The position numbers and the translations under genes were made by a program. Positions 1-15,000 of a stretch of 64,000 nucleotides of DNA are shown here, piece by piece. The notes under the pieces were generated by a model. The model ran no database searches and was not told where the DNA came from. It saw only the letters and a list, made by a program, of their open reading frames with translations. The stretch comes from JAFGQU01 sp964483625 (lineage in GTDB: Bacteria > Omnitrophota > Gorgyraeia > Duberdicusellales > 4484-171). The DNA is taken from positions 1 to 64,000 of the forward strand of contig CAZABB010000002.1 of NCBI GenBank assembly GCA_964483625.1. Direction: 5' to 3'. Position 1 is the stretch's first letter. Each line of letters begins with the position of its first letter.

Positions 1-3000
1 TGCGCGGGGAGTGTCCGGCGGAGCATAGCTTTCTTTCTTAGGAATGGATAGAGATACCCCAGCCCGATAAGAGCGCTGATGACAAATAAGAAGACCAGGA
101 CGATCAGCAGATTGGAACCGAACGAAACCAGTACGGTGACATACAGCGGCTGAGTTCTCACCGCCGGTACCGTAGAAAGAACCAGAGCCATGGCCGGATT
201 GGGATTATCAAAGGTATCGTGATACACCGGGATCGCCGGTACCGACTGAGGCGGCGGCAGCAGGGTGCCGTTTGTCTGAATTCTCTTTAACAATGTGCTT
301 TCTTCCTCTTCGATCCCCATAAACTGCGCCCGGATATATCTCAAGACATGACCGAAAAACGTGGTTCCCGCCTCGTCGCTCAAAGAGCGGTCGGTAGCGA
401 ATTCGGTCGTGCCGCGCTGGAAGGGACGCTGACGATATATGATTTCGTTATTCTCCACCACATACCAGGAAGTCCGGCCCAGACGTTTGAGAAGTTCCTT
501 CCCATATTCGGCGACAAAATGCTCCTGAGAAGCTATATAGAGATTATCTCCGTTCATATAGACCATGTTATCGTAGGTGGAATAGAGGTATTCCTGCGTG
601 TCGATAAGCGCGGTACTGTACAACGGTACCCGGTCCAGATAATAGATCTTGATCGGCGGGGTTTCGGGATCATGGTGCTGTTCGAAATTCTCACCGGTAA
701 TGGTATTATACGCGGCGACATATTTAAGGCCGTGCTCGATCTTATCGACGATTACTCCGTAACGGAACCAATTCCCGTCCTGATTGGTAAATTCGGTTTC
801 CCGCAGTATCCGGTTATCACGGATAAGCACCAGGCCCGGCTCCATCCCCAGAGGAATAGTTTCTCCGGTAAGCGCCGAAGGAGTAAGCTGTTCCCACCAT
901 TTGACCACCGCGGTGTTCCGTCCCACTTCCCGGGCAATATGTCTTCCCAGCGCGTCTCCCGGTATCATATACTTGACCACCTTGGCCTTGGTGAGCGGCC
1001 GCCAGGTCCCGTCGTTCCGTAACGGTATTTCTTCCACGAACGGCAATTCGGTAGCCGGAGTGATTCCCAGCGACAATGCCGCCTCAATATATCCATCTAA
1101 TACCTGTGCCGCCGGCCGGGTAGAAATAGAACGAATTAAATACACGAATCCGTTTGAAGAGAATTTATATCCCCGGAGCGCCTGCATGCCGTCCCATTTC
1201 AGGTTTACGGTCACGTCAGGATTTACCTCACGCAGTTTCACGACCGTAGGCCGGCCCAACGGATCGCCAAAGGGATAATATTCGGTTTTGGTTTCTCCCC
1301 AGGTGGTGGTTACTTCGACTTTCTGAAGGCGGCTATCGGGAGCTATGTTCCATAGATCGGGAGGAACCTGATCCGTATCGGTAATCCCCAGCGTTTCCCG
1401 CAAGGCTTCTTCATAGGTTACGACCGCGTCGGCGGAAGATTCGGTATGAGAAACGAACATTTCTTCTCCCTGAGAGATGTAGTGGAGGTTCGTCACCTCG
1501 GGAGCATCGATGGTTTCGCTCCACTCTTCGACATGCAGACGGGAAAGAGGTACCCAGCGATGGGTCACGTCCACTTCGCGGCCGGAATTGTTGATATATG
1601 AATAAGGTTGTTCCAGCTCAAGGTAATATCCTCTTTCTTCATACGCCCAGCCGCCCCAAACATGGAACGGATAGTGCCAGCGGTACCATACGATATTACT
1701 ATCGGGAATGAGGTACCGTACCCGATAGTAGCGACCTTCGATATCGACATCAAGACCGTAATCGGCATCCCGATCATCGGTATTGAGAACTTCCAGTATT
1801 TTCCGGCCGTTACTCTTCTGGATAAAATATCCTTCATAGGCGGTCTGGGTATTCGCGATGAATTCTTTGGTAACAAAGATCGTACCGGAACGGTCGATCA
1901 AAAGAACGCGCCCCAGTTTATCTCCCGGTACGGAATATTCCTTAAAATGATCGCCGTCGATCCGGGAATCTACCGGGATCAACTGTAAGTCGGCATCGGT
2001 TAATTCCGAAACTTCCTTCCCCTGAATCTGGGCAATCGCGTGTTTGATATCATTCTCAACCGCCCGCCGGGAAGGATAACTATTGGTATGTTTTAAAGAG
2101 AAGCCGATTTGATCAAGGATGTCGTCTAAAGGTACGTACTGGGAACCGAAATCCATATCTTTTACCAGCCAGTACCCTTTATGCGGCTCTTCATCGTGCC
2201 ACTGAAGCAATATCGCCTCGTCCGGCACATATACGTTTTCGTCCTGAAAGTCCGGTACCAGGTAAATACTCTGATAATCCAGAGAGACCATCATTGTGAC
2301 CCGGCCCAGCGTATCCATCGGTTCCCGGTAAATATAATTTACCGGCATACCGTCACCGGTCTGATTCACGAATTTATAAAGCAGTTCCAGAGCGACGCGG
2401 TTGGTTTCGCCGGTTTCCGGATCATAGTAAATCAATTCTTCCCATTCGGATACTTCGCCTAAGAATTCCGTAGCGAGACCCAAATCAGGGGAAACTTCGG
2501 GAAGAATGATCGGCTGACGCGGATACGAATATTCGATCGGATTTTCCTGATATTCCTGTGGTGATTCGGCCGCGGGAGAAGGAATAACTTCAGGCGTAGG
2601 ACGGGATGGAACAACCGGCTCGACCGGTTCTCTTTCAATGAGTTCCGCCGGCATCGTATCGGGTATTTCTGCTTCTTCTGTCTCCGTCGCAACTGCCGTG
2701 GGGGTAAGAGTCGGTGTAAGGGTAGATGTAATATTGACAATCGGCGTCGGCGTCACCGTAGGTTCAGCAGTGCTTACGGCCGGGGTACGCACTACCGTCT
2801 CGGCAGGTTCAACCGGTTCAGACGTGATTTCACCGGGCACCGTTTCGGTCTTCCCGCCTCCTAAGGCAAAGGGATTATAGCCTAACCGGGCGAATAAATA
2901 CCAGGTCGTCGCCGCCGCCGAAGGATAATTCGACGCGATCCACCCATGCGTGGTATCGGCGATCTTATTGGCGTACGGGACCGAACTCATCTGCTCACCT

Positions 3001-6000
3001 TCCGATGACTGACGCCGGTAGACGGCTTCTTCTATCTCCGATACGTAAAAATCGTATTCGTCGGTATAATCCAGTTTCCTATTGATCAATGCCGCCGCCA
3101 TCGTTAAATATAAATACGCCGCCGTTCCCTGACTGCTCCATTCTCCCGAGAACGTCTGCCGCGCATCAGCGTAGGTGAAATCGAACGCGGTAATGAACAC
3201 TTCTTCTCCGTCCGGTTTCTCGTACGGAGCATCTTCGACCCGGGCGTGTGTCTCAGCATACTCCATCAACGCTACCGGGTCTATCGCCAGTGAATCGGGG
3301 TTCGCCAGATACCGTAACACCGCCCAGAAATGAATATCGCTGGCAAAATTGGTATCGTTATATCCCCGCCAGAACCGTCCTTCCCCTTTTTGGTAGGCGT
3401 GCGTATTCAACCACAGGTCGACTTTCTCCTGCGCCTGTTGATATTTCGTGTCACCGGTGATCTCGCTCATCATCTCGAAATACGACGAAGCATCCAGGTT
3501 ATGCTCGGTCGCCGACCATTCAAGTCCTATCCCGCCCAGGATACGGCCGTCAGCCTGCTGATGATCTAAGGCAAATCCGGCGATCTCTTCCATAAACGGC
3601 ACGAATTGTCTGTCTCCGGTCGCGTGCGTATACTGCGCCATGGCTATACCCAGCCACAACAACTCTCCATTGCGTACCTTCCATTCCCGCGGCGCGCCGC
3701 TCTTACTGTCGTAGGCGGTATACGGCATATCGCTTGCCGAATCCTTCTGCGCCCGATCACGATAGAACGTGAATATATCCCTGGCTATCTCGGTGCCGTC
3801 TTTGCCGAACATCTCTTTCACCGTCTCGTCTCCGGCGAAGAACGTCGTCATCAGCATCGCGATCACCGACTGGTCATACGTACTGGCAAAATAAGTCAAA
3901 TCGTAATTCTGTGCCGCGTAGAACGAATCGTCGGTCACCTCATAACTGGCGAATATCCCCGTATCCCCGTTGTACACATGCCGCAACCATCGGACGAATT
4001 CATACGTGTCGAAAGGCTCTTCGGATAACGGTTCCTGCGCGTAAGCGGTTTGAGCGTGGAACAGATTATATTCCGATCGCCAAGCGGCAGTGAACAAACC
4101 GGCAACATTGTCCCAGAGTGAAGCCGAGGCAATTCCCTCATGAACTTCAGCGGTACCTGCCGAAACGGCGGGAACAATCTGAGATGTCTGAGTCGTCTCA
4201 AACGGGGAAGTCATCACCACGGTATCCTGTTCCCCGAAAGAGGAAATGGTATACGGCGCAATTATTTCGGCCGCGGCATCATTCGCCGGGGAAACATCAG
4301 CGGACGCGATTTCCTTTCCGCCGCCTAAAGCAAAGGGATTATAGCCTAACCGGGCGAATAAATACCAGGTCGTCGCCGCCGCCGAAGGATAATTCGACGC
4401 GATCCACCCATGCGTGGTATCGGCGATCTTATTGGCGTACGGGACCGAACTCATCTGCTCACCTTCCGATGACTGACGCCGGTAGACGGCTTCTTCTATC
4501 TCCGATACGTAAAAATCGTATTCGTCGGTATAATCCAGTTTCCTATTGATCAATGCCGCCGCCATCGTTAAATATAAATACGCCGCCGTTCCCTGACTGC
4601 TCCATTCTCCCGAGAACGTCTGCCGCGCATCAGCGTAGGTGAAATCGAACGCGGTAATGAACACTTCTTCTCCGTCCGGTTTCTCGTACGGAGCATCTTC
4701 GACCCGGGCGTGTGTCTCAGCATACTCCATCAACGCTACCGGGTCTATCGCCAGTGAATCGGGGTTCGCCAGATACCGTAACACCGCCCAGAAATGAATA
4801 TCGCTGGCAAAATTGGTATCGTTATATCCCCGCCAGAACCGTCCTTCCCCTTTTTGGTAGGCGTGCGTATTCAACCACAGGTCGACTTTCTCCTGCGCCT
4901 GTTGATATTTCGTGTCACCGGTGATCTCGCTCATCATCTCGAAATACGACGAAGCATCCAGGTTATGCTCGGTCGCCGACCATTCAAGTCCTATCCCGCC
5001 CAGGATACGGCCGTCAGCCTGCTGATGATCTAAGGCAAATCCGGCGATCTCTTCCATAAACGGCACGAATTGTCTGTCTCCGGTCGCGTGCGTATACTGC
5101 GCCATGGCTATACCCAGCCACAACAACTCTCCATTGCGTACCTTCCATTCCCGCGGCGCGCCGCTCTTACTGTCGTAGGCGGTATACGGCATATCGCTTG
5201 CCGAATCCTTCTGCGCCCGATCACGATAGAACGTGAATATATCCCTGGCTATCTCGGTGCCGTCTTTGCCGAACATCTCTTTCACCGTCTCGTCTCCGGC
5301 GAAGAACGTCGTCATCAGCATCGCGATCACCGACTGGTCATACGTACTGGCAAAATAAGTCAAATCGTAATTCTGTGCCGCGTAGAACGAATCGTCGGTC
5401 ACCTCATAACTGGCGAATATCCCCGTATCCCCGTTGTACACATGCCGCAACCATCGGACGAATTCATACGTGTCCGAAGGCATCGGTTCAGCCGGCACCG
5501 TATCGGGTGATTCTGTTTCTTCTGTCGCCGTCGGAACTGCCGTGGGGGTAGCCGTCGGGGTAAGAGTCGGTGTAAGGGGGGATGTAATACTGACCACCGG
5601 TGTGGCCGTCGGTGTCGGGGTTCTCGAAACTTCAGGAGTAACCGGAGCAATCTCCGGACGGGAAGTTTGTGTCGAGGTGACATGGGGAGCAACCGGCATT
5701 TCGAAGGGAAAGAGCGGGAAAGGAGTTTCGAAAATAGAAGGCATATCTGTCGCGGTCGGCGTCGGCGGCGCGCGCGTCGGCGACGCCGTAATGGCTACGG
5801 TCTCCGTGATCGCATCAGCCGCCGGCGTTACTACCGTCGCGGTTACTTCAGGCGACTGCGTCCTGAGCGCGGCCACGACATCGCGCTGGGACTGCCATTT
5901 TTTACCTATCTCCTCCATTACCAATCGGGCATTTCCTTCGATATCGAAGAATCCCAGGAACTCCTCGTTAATAAACGAATCGGGAGATACGGTATACTGG

Positions 6001-9000
6001 GCGCCATTGAAATCATGTCTCTCGGGATAACCGCCTTTCCACCATTCATCCTGTAACGTCATGAATACCACACCTAAAATTCCGCTTTCACCTTTCTGCC
6101 GCTGCGCGTTATGCCAGGCCATGACATTATCCCATATGGCAACGACCGTTTCCGCCTGAGCTTCTTCATCGACCTCTCCGGTATAGGTATTATAGGCGTC
6201 GGTTCCGGTTTCAGAGATATAGATAGGCTTATCGCCCATACCCGCCTCTTGGGCTACACCGCGGAACTCATCCAGTGCCGGGGTAGGATCATCCCAGTTA
6301 TAGATATTTATTCCCCACACATCCACCGAAGGCGCCATGATAAGCGCCTTCTCCAGATCTTCCTCGCGGTCGGGAGAACGTAAATCATACCCGAATACCG
6401 AAGAAACCGGCCGGCGCGGATCAATCTGATGGACTTGTCCAACCGCTTCTTCCAGCAACTGATACCATATTTCCTCAAAGTGAATCAGGCCGGCAGTTCG
6501 GTCTTCGATTTCATAATCATAAAGAAACTGCTGGGCCGTGTAATTATATTCGTTTCCTAATTCCCACATGACAATCGGATTGACCGGATTCCCTTCCCGG
6601 TCGGGAGCCTGAAAATCTCTGTACCGTCTGATATATTCTACATACGTACCGCTTTTTATATCGGGACCGGGATTGCGGCGGTCGTCGAACCAGGGGAACC
6701 CGACAATAACCCATATATTATATTTGGCAAACATGGCCAGCATATCCGGCGTAGGAGGATAATAGGTCCTCATAAGAATCCCGCCGTTTTCACTAAACTC
6801 GGCCAGTACATCCTCGTCGACTGCTTCGGCGTTGAACACCCAGTCGATACGTTCGTCGCCCCGCGGGAGCGTTGAAACAGTCACGCCGCCGAACATCCCC
6901 AAAGACACCTCACCGATATACAGTTCATTGTCTTCAATCGTAACCGGCGCGGCTTCCGGATAGACGACTGCTTCCTCTAATTCATACCGTTCATCTAATC
7001 GCTCCTCATGTTCCCCGGACACGGTCTTTCCTTCCGGATAGATAAGGCTCACATCGGTCTTATCGATACTAAGACGTACATCCCGGTTTTCGTCGTAGAG
7101 AACGATGACTTTATTTTCTAAAGGATACGCGGTACGTTCAAATATCGTCAGGTTTTCACTGGCCGGAAGAGAATCGATAAATTCGAATAAACGTTCCAGA
7201 AAACGATCACCCCGGCTGGAGATCACGTTGAGGATAGCCCCCGAATCGGGATCGATGACGTTAAGAGCATTCGTTTTATAATCGATACCAAAAAATACTC
7301 CGTCCCCGGAAGTTATTCCCGAGGGCTTGTCCATTTGATCTTCCCACCAGAGGACACGCAGATCTTCTTTCACGTTTTCCTCAAACGACTGCTGCGACAA
7401 CAATTCAACAAAATCCGGTTTGAAGATCAGGAAATTTTCATCGGGATTCTCAAAAAGCATTCGCCAGGAATCGTTATGAACGCCGACAATCTCAATAATT
7501 TCCTGACGCGGCGCCGTACTCTTCAATTCCCGGGTTCCGGAAAGGACACCGCTCCGCGCATCGATGAACATGATGAATGTCTTTTCAGGGGTAGCGCGTC
7601 CGTTTTCCCGGTGCATAATAACCGCGATATTTCCGTCATCCCATGCCAATGCTCCGGGAGCTTCCGGCAGGATAACGGGATCCCCGGCTGTCTTTCCGGT
7701 TATCGGATCAAACATACGCACCGAATTGTCTCCCAGGCTGGCTACCGCAATGTTTTCTTTATCGAGAGTGACGATATCAACCGGTTCATCCAGGAGATCG
7801 TCCGGAACAGAGGCAGTAACCGGATCGCCCGTGTCGCGCTCGACGATCCAGAGTGAGTTGTCACGCTCGTTTATTCCCGCAAAATACTCACCGGCTAAAG
7901 TAACCGCGAGGGGACGATTACCGATGTCTAAAAATACGTTCTTTACCTCCCCAGTGTCTACATCGAGGACGACCAGAGAATTGTTTCCGGCATTTGTTAC
8001 CGCCACGGTTCCGTCGTCTAAAACCGCCACATCGGTCGGCTCGTCGAGTTCACCGGGGAATAAAATACGTATGAGGCTGCCGGAGAGAGGATCGAGAACG
8101 GTAAGTGAGTCATTGGCCCGGTTGGCCACGATCACTTCTTCACCCCGCACTGCTACACCACTGGGATTCTGCAATCCCGCTCCCAGGATAATATCGTGTT
8201 CGGCGAGAAAATCGGCGATTGCCGGCGGCGCGATCTCTTTCTGCCGAACGTCTTCAAAAACAGACTCTCCCGTCTCACGGCTGAACCAGAACGCGCCCGG
8301 AATCTTATCTTCGGTCCCCTCTCTTTCTATCCGATTGAGAACGATGATTTCCCCGCTTTCGACGAGTACCGGGATATTGTGGAAAGAGTCGAAGTATTCA
8401 CGAATCACTCCGCCCGTACGGGAATCAACGGTTTCATAGACTTCCAGTTTTTTCACCTGAGGATAGAAATCTTCAAACAATGCGCGGACATTTTCTTTCA
8501 GATTGACCTCGGAAAACTCAACGGTATCCTGATACTGCCTCTGTTGTTTTTTCGTACCAAGCTGCCGCACACCTTCCTCTCCTAAATCCTCCAGCCTCTC
8601 GGCAAGGCTTTCGTATTCCAATACTCCCAACCCGTCCAGAGGGACCGCGTAGGACCGTTTTGCCGTCTGGAACCCTCTCGTATCCCAATTGGCTACATTG
8701 ACTTCGATAAACCCGTCGCGCAACATGGTAAAATCCAGTTCAATCGAAACATTATCCCCGGGGAAACTCGGGATATCGTAAAAATAGAGCTTCAACACGT
8801 TCTCTATCGTCTCTCCTTCGATAGCGACGGGAAATCCCCGCTCCGCGATCAGAGAACGTATATATAAAGTCCGGGTATCCCATACCGAAGGAATAAACTC
8901 GATCTGTTCGCTGGGCATATCTTCCAGGAATCGATGATACTTCTGGGTTAAATTGCCGTCACCATTCCGTATCATCCAGGCTACAGGTTGCCCTGAATTA

Positions 9001-12000
9001 TCTTCAACCAGCTGGAATAGGTCTCCCCGGCTGTTAACGCCCGTCGTCTGAGCCCTCGTATACGGCTCCCAAGCGCCCCGCAGAGAATTATAGACATAGG
9101 TCTGACGCACTGCTTCGACCGGTATCGTACGCACCTGAGGCGGACATTCGGTCGTCATCTCTTTCAGATCGAGCGCTTTTATCTGCGGAAAAAGCGCGGC
9201 TTGAGCAACCTCTTGTCCCTGATCGGGAGGAAGAAGACAGGCTTTCTCGGGAGCAACAATATAATACTCGACATACTCATACGCCGGGCTGTCAATATCC
9301 TGATCCAAAATGTCCGCAAGATCGTCCTTTATATCCTCATAGGTAGATTCCTGAGTCACATCCAGAGCGTAGACGCGGATAATAAACCGCTGGCGTTCGG
9401 TTCCCTGGCGGTCATAACTGGAAAGGTACACAAAGGGAACCGATGTGCTCACGTCGAGGGTCAACGCTTTCTCTAAATCAGCCGGCAGAGTGATCGACGT
9501 GTCCACTTCAGGATATAAGACGGCCAGATCATCGATATCGTAAAAATTAATACTGGTTACGTTATGCAGTTCGACCATGCTCCATAGCTCAACTTCCTCA
9601 GAAGACGCTTCTATGGCAGCTCCTCTATCCCCGGTTAAATCGATCACGTAGGCCGGGGTAACATCGTACCGGGAAGGAAAATGGAGAATCATTTCCCGGG
9701 GCTGCTCATCGACAAAGTCTTCGTATTTTTCGATCAGATCCCCCTCACGGTCACGCACCCCCCAGTAGGAAAGATTACCTTTATCATCTTCCACTTCCTG
9801 GAAAACATCTCCTTTACTGTTTATCGCTATCGTTTGGGCGGTATCTTTTTTATTCCACGCACCGGAATCCGAATCATAGATGAAGGTTTCTCTCTGCCGC
9901 TCAATAGAAATAAATTGATTCTGACAGGTATAATCACTTTCTATATCTACCATCTCCAGAGCGGTTATATAGTCGATGTCGCTCTCTAAAACCCCCGTGC
10001 CGGATTCAGACTGCGGCACACACATGGTGTTCGGCTGGCTGCGGACATAGGAACGATATCCGTATTTTCCTTCGGCGATATCTCCCGACAGGATAGATTC
10101 GATATCCTGTTTTATTTGTTCCGCCGGCAGGCAGGAGGTGACCGTCAATCCCGGCAGTTCAAGAGAGAGGTCATCCCAGGAATCACCGTGTTGATCGTAC
10201 CCGATGATATTCAGCACGGGAACCGTCTCGGAAAAGTCAACGTTTCCTACATACGTCAATTCCTGAGGTATCGAGATAGTCGTATCGACCGAAGGAATGA
10301 AGGAGGATAGATCCTCGTTCTCATGGATATATACTTTCACTACGTCTTCAAGTGATTCAAGATCCCATAACCGGCTTTCTTCCTCCGAAAGCGTAATACA
10401 GATACCGCTACTGCCCGTATCGGTATCTCCGGCGACGTCAACCGTATACAGCGGCGTCACGTCATAACGTGAAGGCTGATAGAACGTACCCAAACGCGGC
10501 ATATCTTCCTGGAAATCATGATAAGATTCGACCAGCCAGCCATCACCGGTTACGTCCCGTACGTCCCAGAAAATAACTCCTCCGCTGTCGTCAGTAACTT
10601 TCTGTAACACATATCCCCGGTGATTCAAACCCAGCGTAGAGGCCCGACCCTCCCGGCGCCATTCTTCCGTAGAAGAACGCGTCCAGGTCTCACGTATCTC
10701 TTCAGCGGTAACGGTTTGAGCGCTGTGGATATAATCCGACTGCATATCGATCAAGCTCAACGCATCCAAAGAACCCACACCGGTCCGCAGTCTGGCTCCA
10801 CTGTTATTTTCTTCGGTCGGCAGATACAGAGAAATCGGACGGCGACGGTAATAGGTATCGGCGGTAAAATCGCCCTCATCTATACTGCGGGTAAACAGAT
10901 CGACAAGATGCTGATAATTCAGCGGCGGCGATGCCGTGAAGGAAAGAGTCGCTCCGCTTAACCGTTCCCATTCGGCTCCCGCGCTGTCATAACTGCTTAC
11001 ATAAACGACCGGGACTTTTTCCGTGGTATCCACGGTCACCACACGGGTGAATCCGGAGGGCAATTCAATCATCGTATCGGTAATATCCGGATAGAGAACA
11101 GCGAGGCTTTCTTCGTAGGGAAGATGCACAGCCGCCACATTTTTGAGCGCAGGAATTTTCCACAATTCTGTTTCTGCGGGAAGAAGCGTCCATGCGATCC
11201 CCTGCGCCGGAGAAGAAAGGTCGACGTCGTAACGAGCCGACGAATCCGGCCCGGCGGGAATAAAGAAGGTTACCACCTCAGGAGCCGCTTCGGTAAAATC
11301 ATGGTACCTCTCAAGCAACACGCCGCGCTCTGCCGTCTGACGAACTTCCCATGCCGTCGTTTCTTCGCCGTTATCGATCTCGGTAAATACATATCCTTCA
11401 CGGTTTATCCCGATAGCCGTGGCGGTACCGTCGAATATCCACTCGCCGGTTGAAGGCTGATACCGGTAGGTCGTACGTGTTTTTTCAATGGTAATGATCT
11501 CCTCCTGCGGCTCGTACCCGCTTTCTAAAGTCACCATCCCTAACGCCCGGATATACTCATAATCCTTAGCCTGCGGTATGCCATATCCGCCGCTCAGGGG
11601 CAACGCGATCGTCTTCGGTTCGGTAAAATAATAACTAATCGGCGTAAAATGAGCCGCCAACAGCATTGTTATCACTTCATTCCGCAACGCTTCATATTCT
11701 TCCTCACCCTCCATAGTGAGCGCGTCAAAGCGGACACTCAATGCCTCTCTTTCATTACCCTCATTGTCGTAGCGAATCAGATAACCATAAGGAACCCTCC
11801 CGGAGAAATCCAGTTTCAGAACGGTATCGCTCGATATCGAAGTATCATTCCGCTCAGCCGCAATCTGCGGGTAGAATGAAGACATATCCAATTCTCCTAA
11901 GTTATAATAATAAAGTTCGACGACATCCTGAACGGTCTGATTGTCGATAACGACCGAGAGCGTACGGGACGCGTCCTCATCAACCACGTACCAGGGAGCT

Positions 12001-15000
12001 TTCTCTTTTATGTAAGGGTACCAGCGGTAGATGTACTCCAGCGGCTCCCAGTAATACTCAGCCGTCGACACGGTCTTCAGATCGCCGTTCACCCGCACTT
12101 CCGCCTTGTTTCTCCAGGCACCGGCGCCTTCGGCTACCGCGATCCACCATACCCCCTGAGGACGACGCACATGCTCCAGCATCTCCTGTTCCAGAGTCAA
12201 CGTTTCTCCATCCTCTCCGGCGGCGGAACCGGAAATAAGAAATGCTTCCTGGGGTGAGGAAAAATATCCTCTCAGATACTCAGCATAACGCTCAATCGCA
12301 TCCCAGGCGCTTTCAGAGGGACGAGCGGCATAGATATAATAATCTTTGTCTTCTCCGGGAAGCTTTACCTGATACGCCACGATCGCATCCCCATGTACGT
12401 CGATGAACGCCTGATACGCCGCCGTGTACGCATCAGCTCCTTCTTCGTGACGCCGCGCGTTATATCGATTGCGGAACGTTTCGCCCCAGCTGAACCGCTC
12501 GATGAATGCCCAATCGATATTCCCCTGCGCCAGACCGTGTTTTTCCATTTCAGCGATGAATCGGTCGGCGAACATATCGCCTAATATCTTTTCCCCGACC
12601 ATCTTGTCGGGAACGCCCTGGGGATTGGACGCGCGCCAGGCTTCTTGGGAATCGGGACCAAAACTGTAGGAAAGTTCGTTATAGACAAAATGGATAAGAC
12701 CTTCGTCATCTATTGTAAACGGTACGGTAAAATCGACGGCAATAACTTTTGAATATTTTTCTCCTTCAAGCTCGTAAGGATAGACCGTTTCAAAGACAAA
12801 CCGGAGAGTCGAGCGTTCATAATCAATATCCATCCGTCCCGTTTCCTTCATCTGGTTATGCAGGGTATGACGTAAATGTTCGATAAGACCGGCCTGACGG
12901 CGAATCGCTTCAACTTCCTCAGGCGAAGCATCCGGCTGAGGTGTTAAACTCTCCGGCGTCCACCCCTGGTCGGCCATAAACTGCTGAGCGATATCATCAA
13001 CCAGGTACCATACCATGCCGGCGCTGGGAGGAACCGGTAATTCTTTGGGATCGCGGGCAACGTATCCGTAGTAAACGAACGTTCCTTCGGCAATCTCTTC
13101 CACCATCTCTTCCTCATCATCGGGAGTGAATCGGTCGGAACGCGTAATCGGACGCTCGGATGGCTGTGTCTCGGGAGAAACCGGCTCTTCCGAAGCGGTC
13201 GATTCGGGGGTAACCGTAACGGTTACGATTTCGGTCTCCCGACGTGCCGGCGGAGTCACATCGACAGCGACAGTTCCTTCTCCCTGAGGCAGGAGGATAA
13301 CCTGTCCCGCGTAGATCATATCGGGCTCACTGATACGATCTTCGTTCAACTGATAAATCTCCTGCCAGCGGGCGGCCGAGCCTAAATATTCCCGGGCAAG
13401 TGACGATAATGTATCATTGGCCTGAATAACATATTCTTCCGTCGAAGCGGAAACAGGCTCGCCGGATACCGTTTCTTCCGGCGCCGGCGCTGCTTCCTCA
13501 AGAAAAGACGGTTCCGCTGCCGGTATAAGAATAATTTGTCCCACGTAAATAACGTTAGGATCACTTATTGCTGCTTTATTAATCTCATAGATTTCTTCCC
13601 AGCGGGCAGAATTTCCTAAATGTTCCTGAGCGATTGACGATAACGTATCCCCGGACCGGACCGTATACTCCTCGGTCTGTTCCCCTTCCTCTCCCCTGGT
13701 CTCAGTCAATGCCGTTGTCGCGGTAAGCGGTTCATCACTCCGGACCTCTGTTGTTTCCGGGGTAATCACCGCTTCGGTAACTTCGCCTTCGTAATAACCG
13801 CTCCAGTGATAGGAATACGGCAGTTCCGCTTCCTCAGAAGGAGACGAGGACGCTGGTGTCGCTACCGGCCAGGTTGAATACTCAATTGCCGCCGGAGTCG
13901 AGGTCGCAGTGCTGGACACTGCCGGGACCGCCTGCTTCTCGATATCACCGGCATCAGTACCAACCACAGTCGAGGTTACCGTAGATGATGCTGTCGGGGT
14001 CGAAGTCGGGGTTGAGGTCGAGGTTACCGTCGGCGTCGCCGTAGATGTCGGGAGCGGCGTTTTTGTTCCCGTCGATGTTGATGTCGGCGTTGTCGTGGAA
14101 GAAGAAATGTCAGTTTGAGAAACTGTCTCCGTCGTATCGGTGGGTTCTGCATTGTTACGCATATTTTCCGCATTTTTCAACCCTTCGAACATACGCAACA
14201 CGAACGCGACGGTATGCTGCATCTGTTCGCCCTCTAACTCACCGTTTTCTATCTGCGTGCGGATATCGGTAAGAATACCGATCATCTCCGGATATTCTTC
14301 CATGTTCGATTCGGCGCGGCGTAAAGAATCGATAGCGAGCCGTGTCTGCAGATCACCCTCTCCGCCGAAAAGACGGTAAATGTTCCGACTTATTGGCTGC
14401 GGGTTCATATGGGTTACTCCCAAGGGCTCTAATAACACATCTCCCAGCCCTTTCCCGCTGAACGTACTGATTAAAGAATCGGTCACATCGGCCCCCAGTA
14501 AAGAGGGAGAAGCCGGCTGGCGGGAAGGATCAACCGAATCATAAGGATGAGCTCCATAGATGACGACTTCCATGATCAGGACCATATCGTATAACATCGG
14601 AATATCCTGCGTGGTATGTAACGCCGCCTGTATTTCGGCCCCGACCAGAAGCATGGGGAATGCCGCACCGATGACTTTGGCGGCGTAGTCCAATGCCGCA
14701 CTGATGACCGCCTGGGTCCAGGAATATCCGCGGATACGGTTGGTACGAATACCCTTCAGCAGGCCGATAAAATATATGCCGCCCAGAATGATGACATTGG
14801 AAATCAGATGAATCCACGTAATGCTTCCCTGAGGCATACCTGTTAAGAGATCAAAGAAAGGAATCGGCATATGCACCCAGTGAACCAGAGAGATAAGAGG
14901 AATGAATACCGCCGTGACCATTCCCATAAGGGCGAACATTACCCGCTGGCTGGCCAGTGATACCGATCCGCGCAAGATAATATACGCACCGATCTTTATA

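Noticed and set aside
13909..14118. Plus-strand Val/Gly/Glu repeat protein
   Set aside because: Shadow of the Thr/Pro linker on the minus strand; the same applies to 2638-2880 and 5434-6030.
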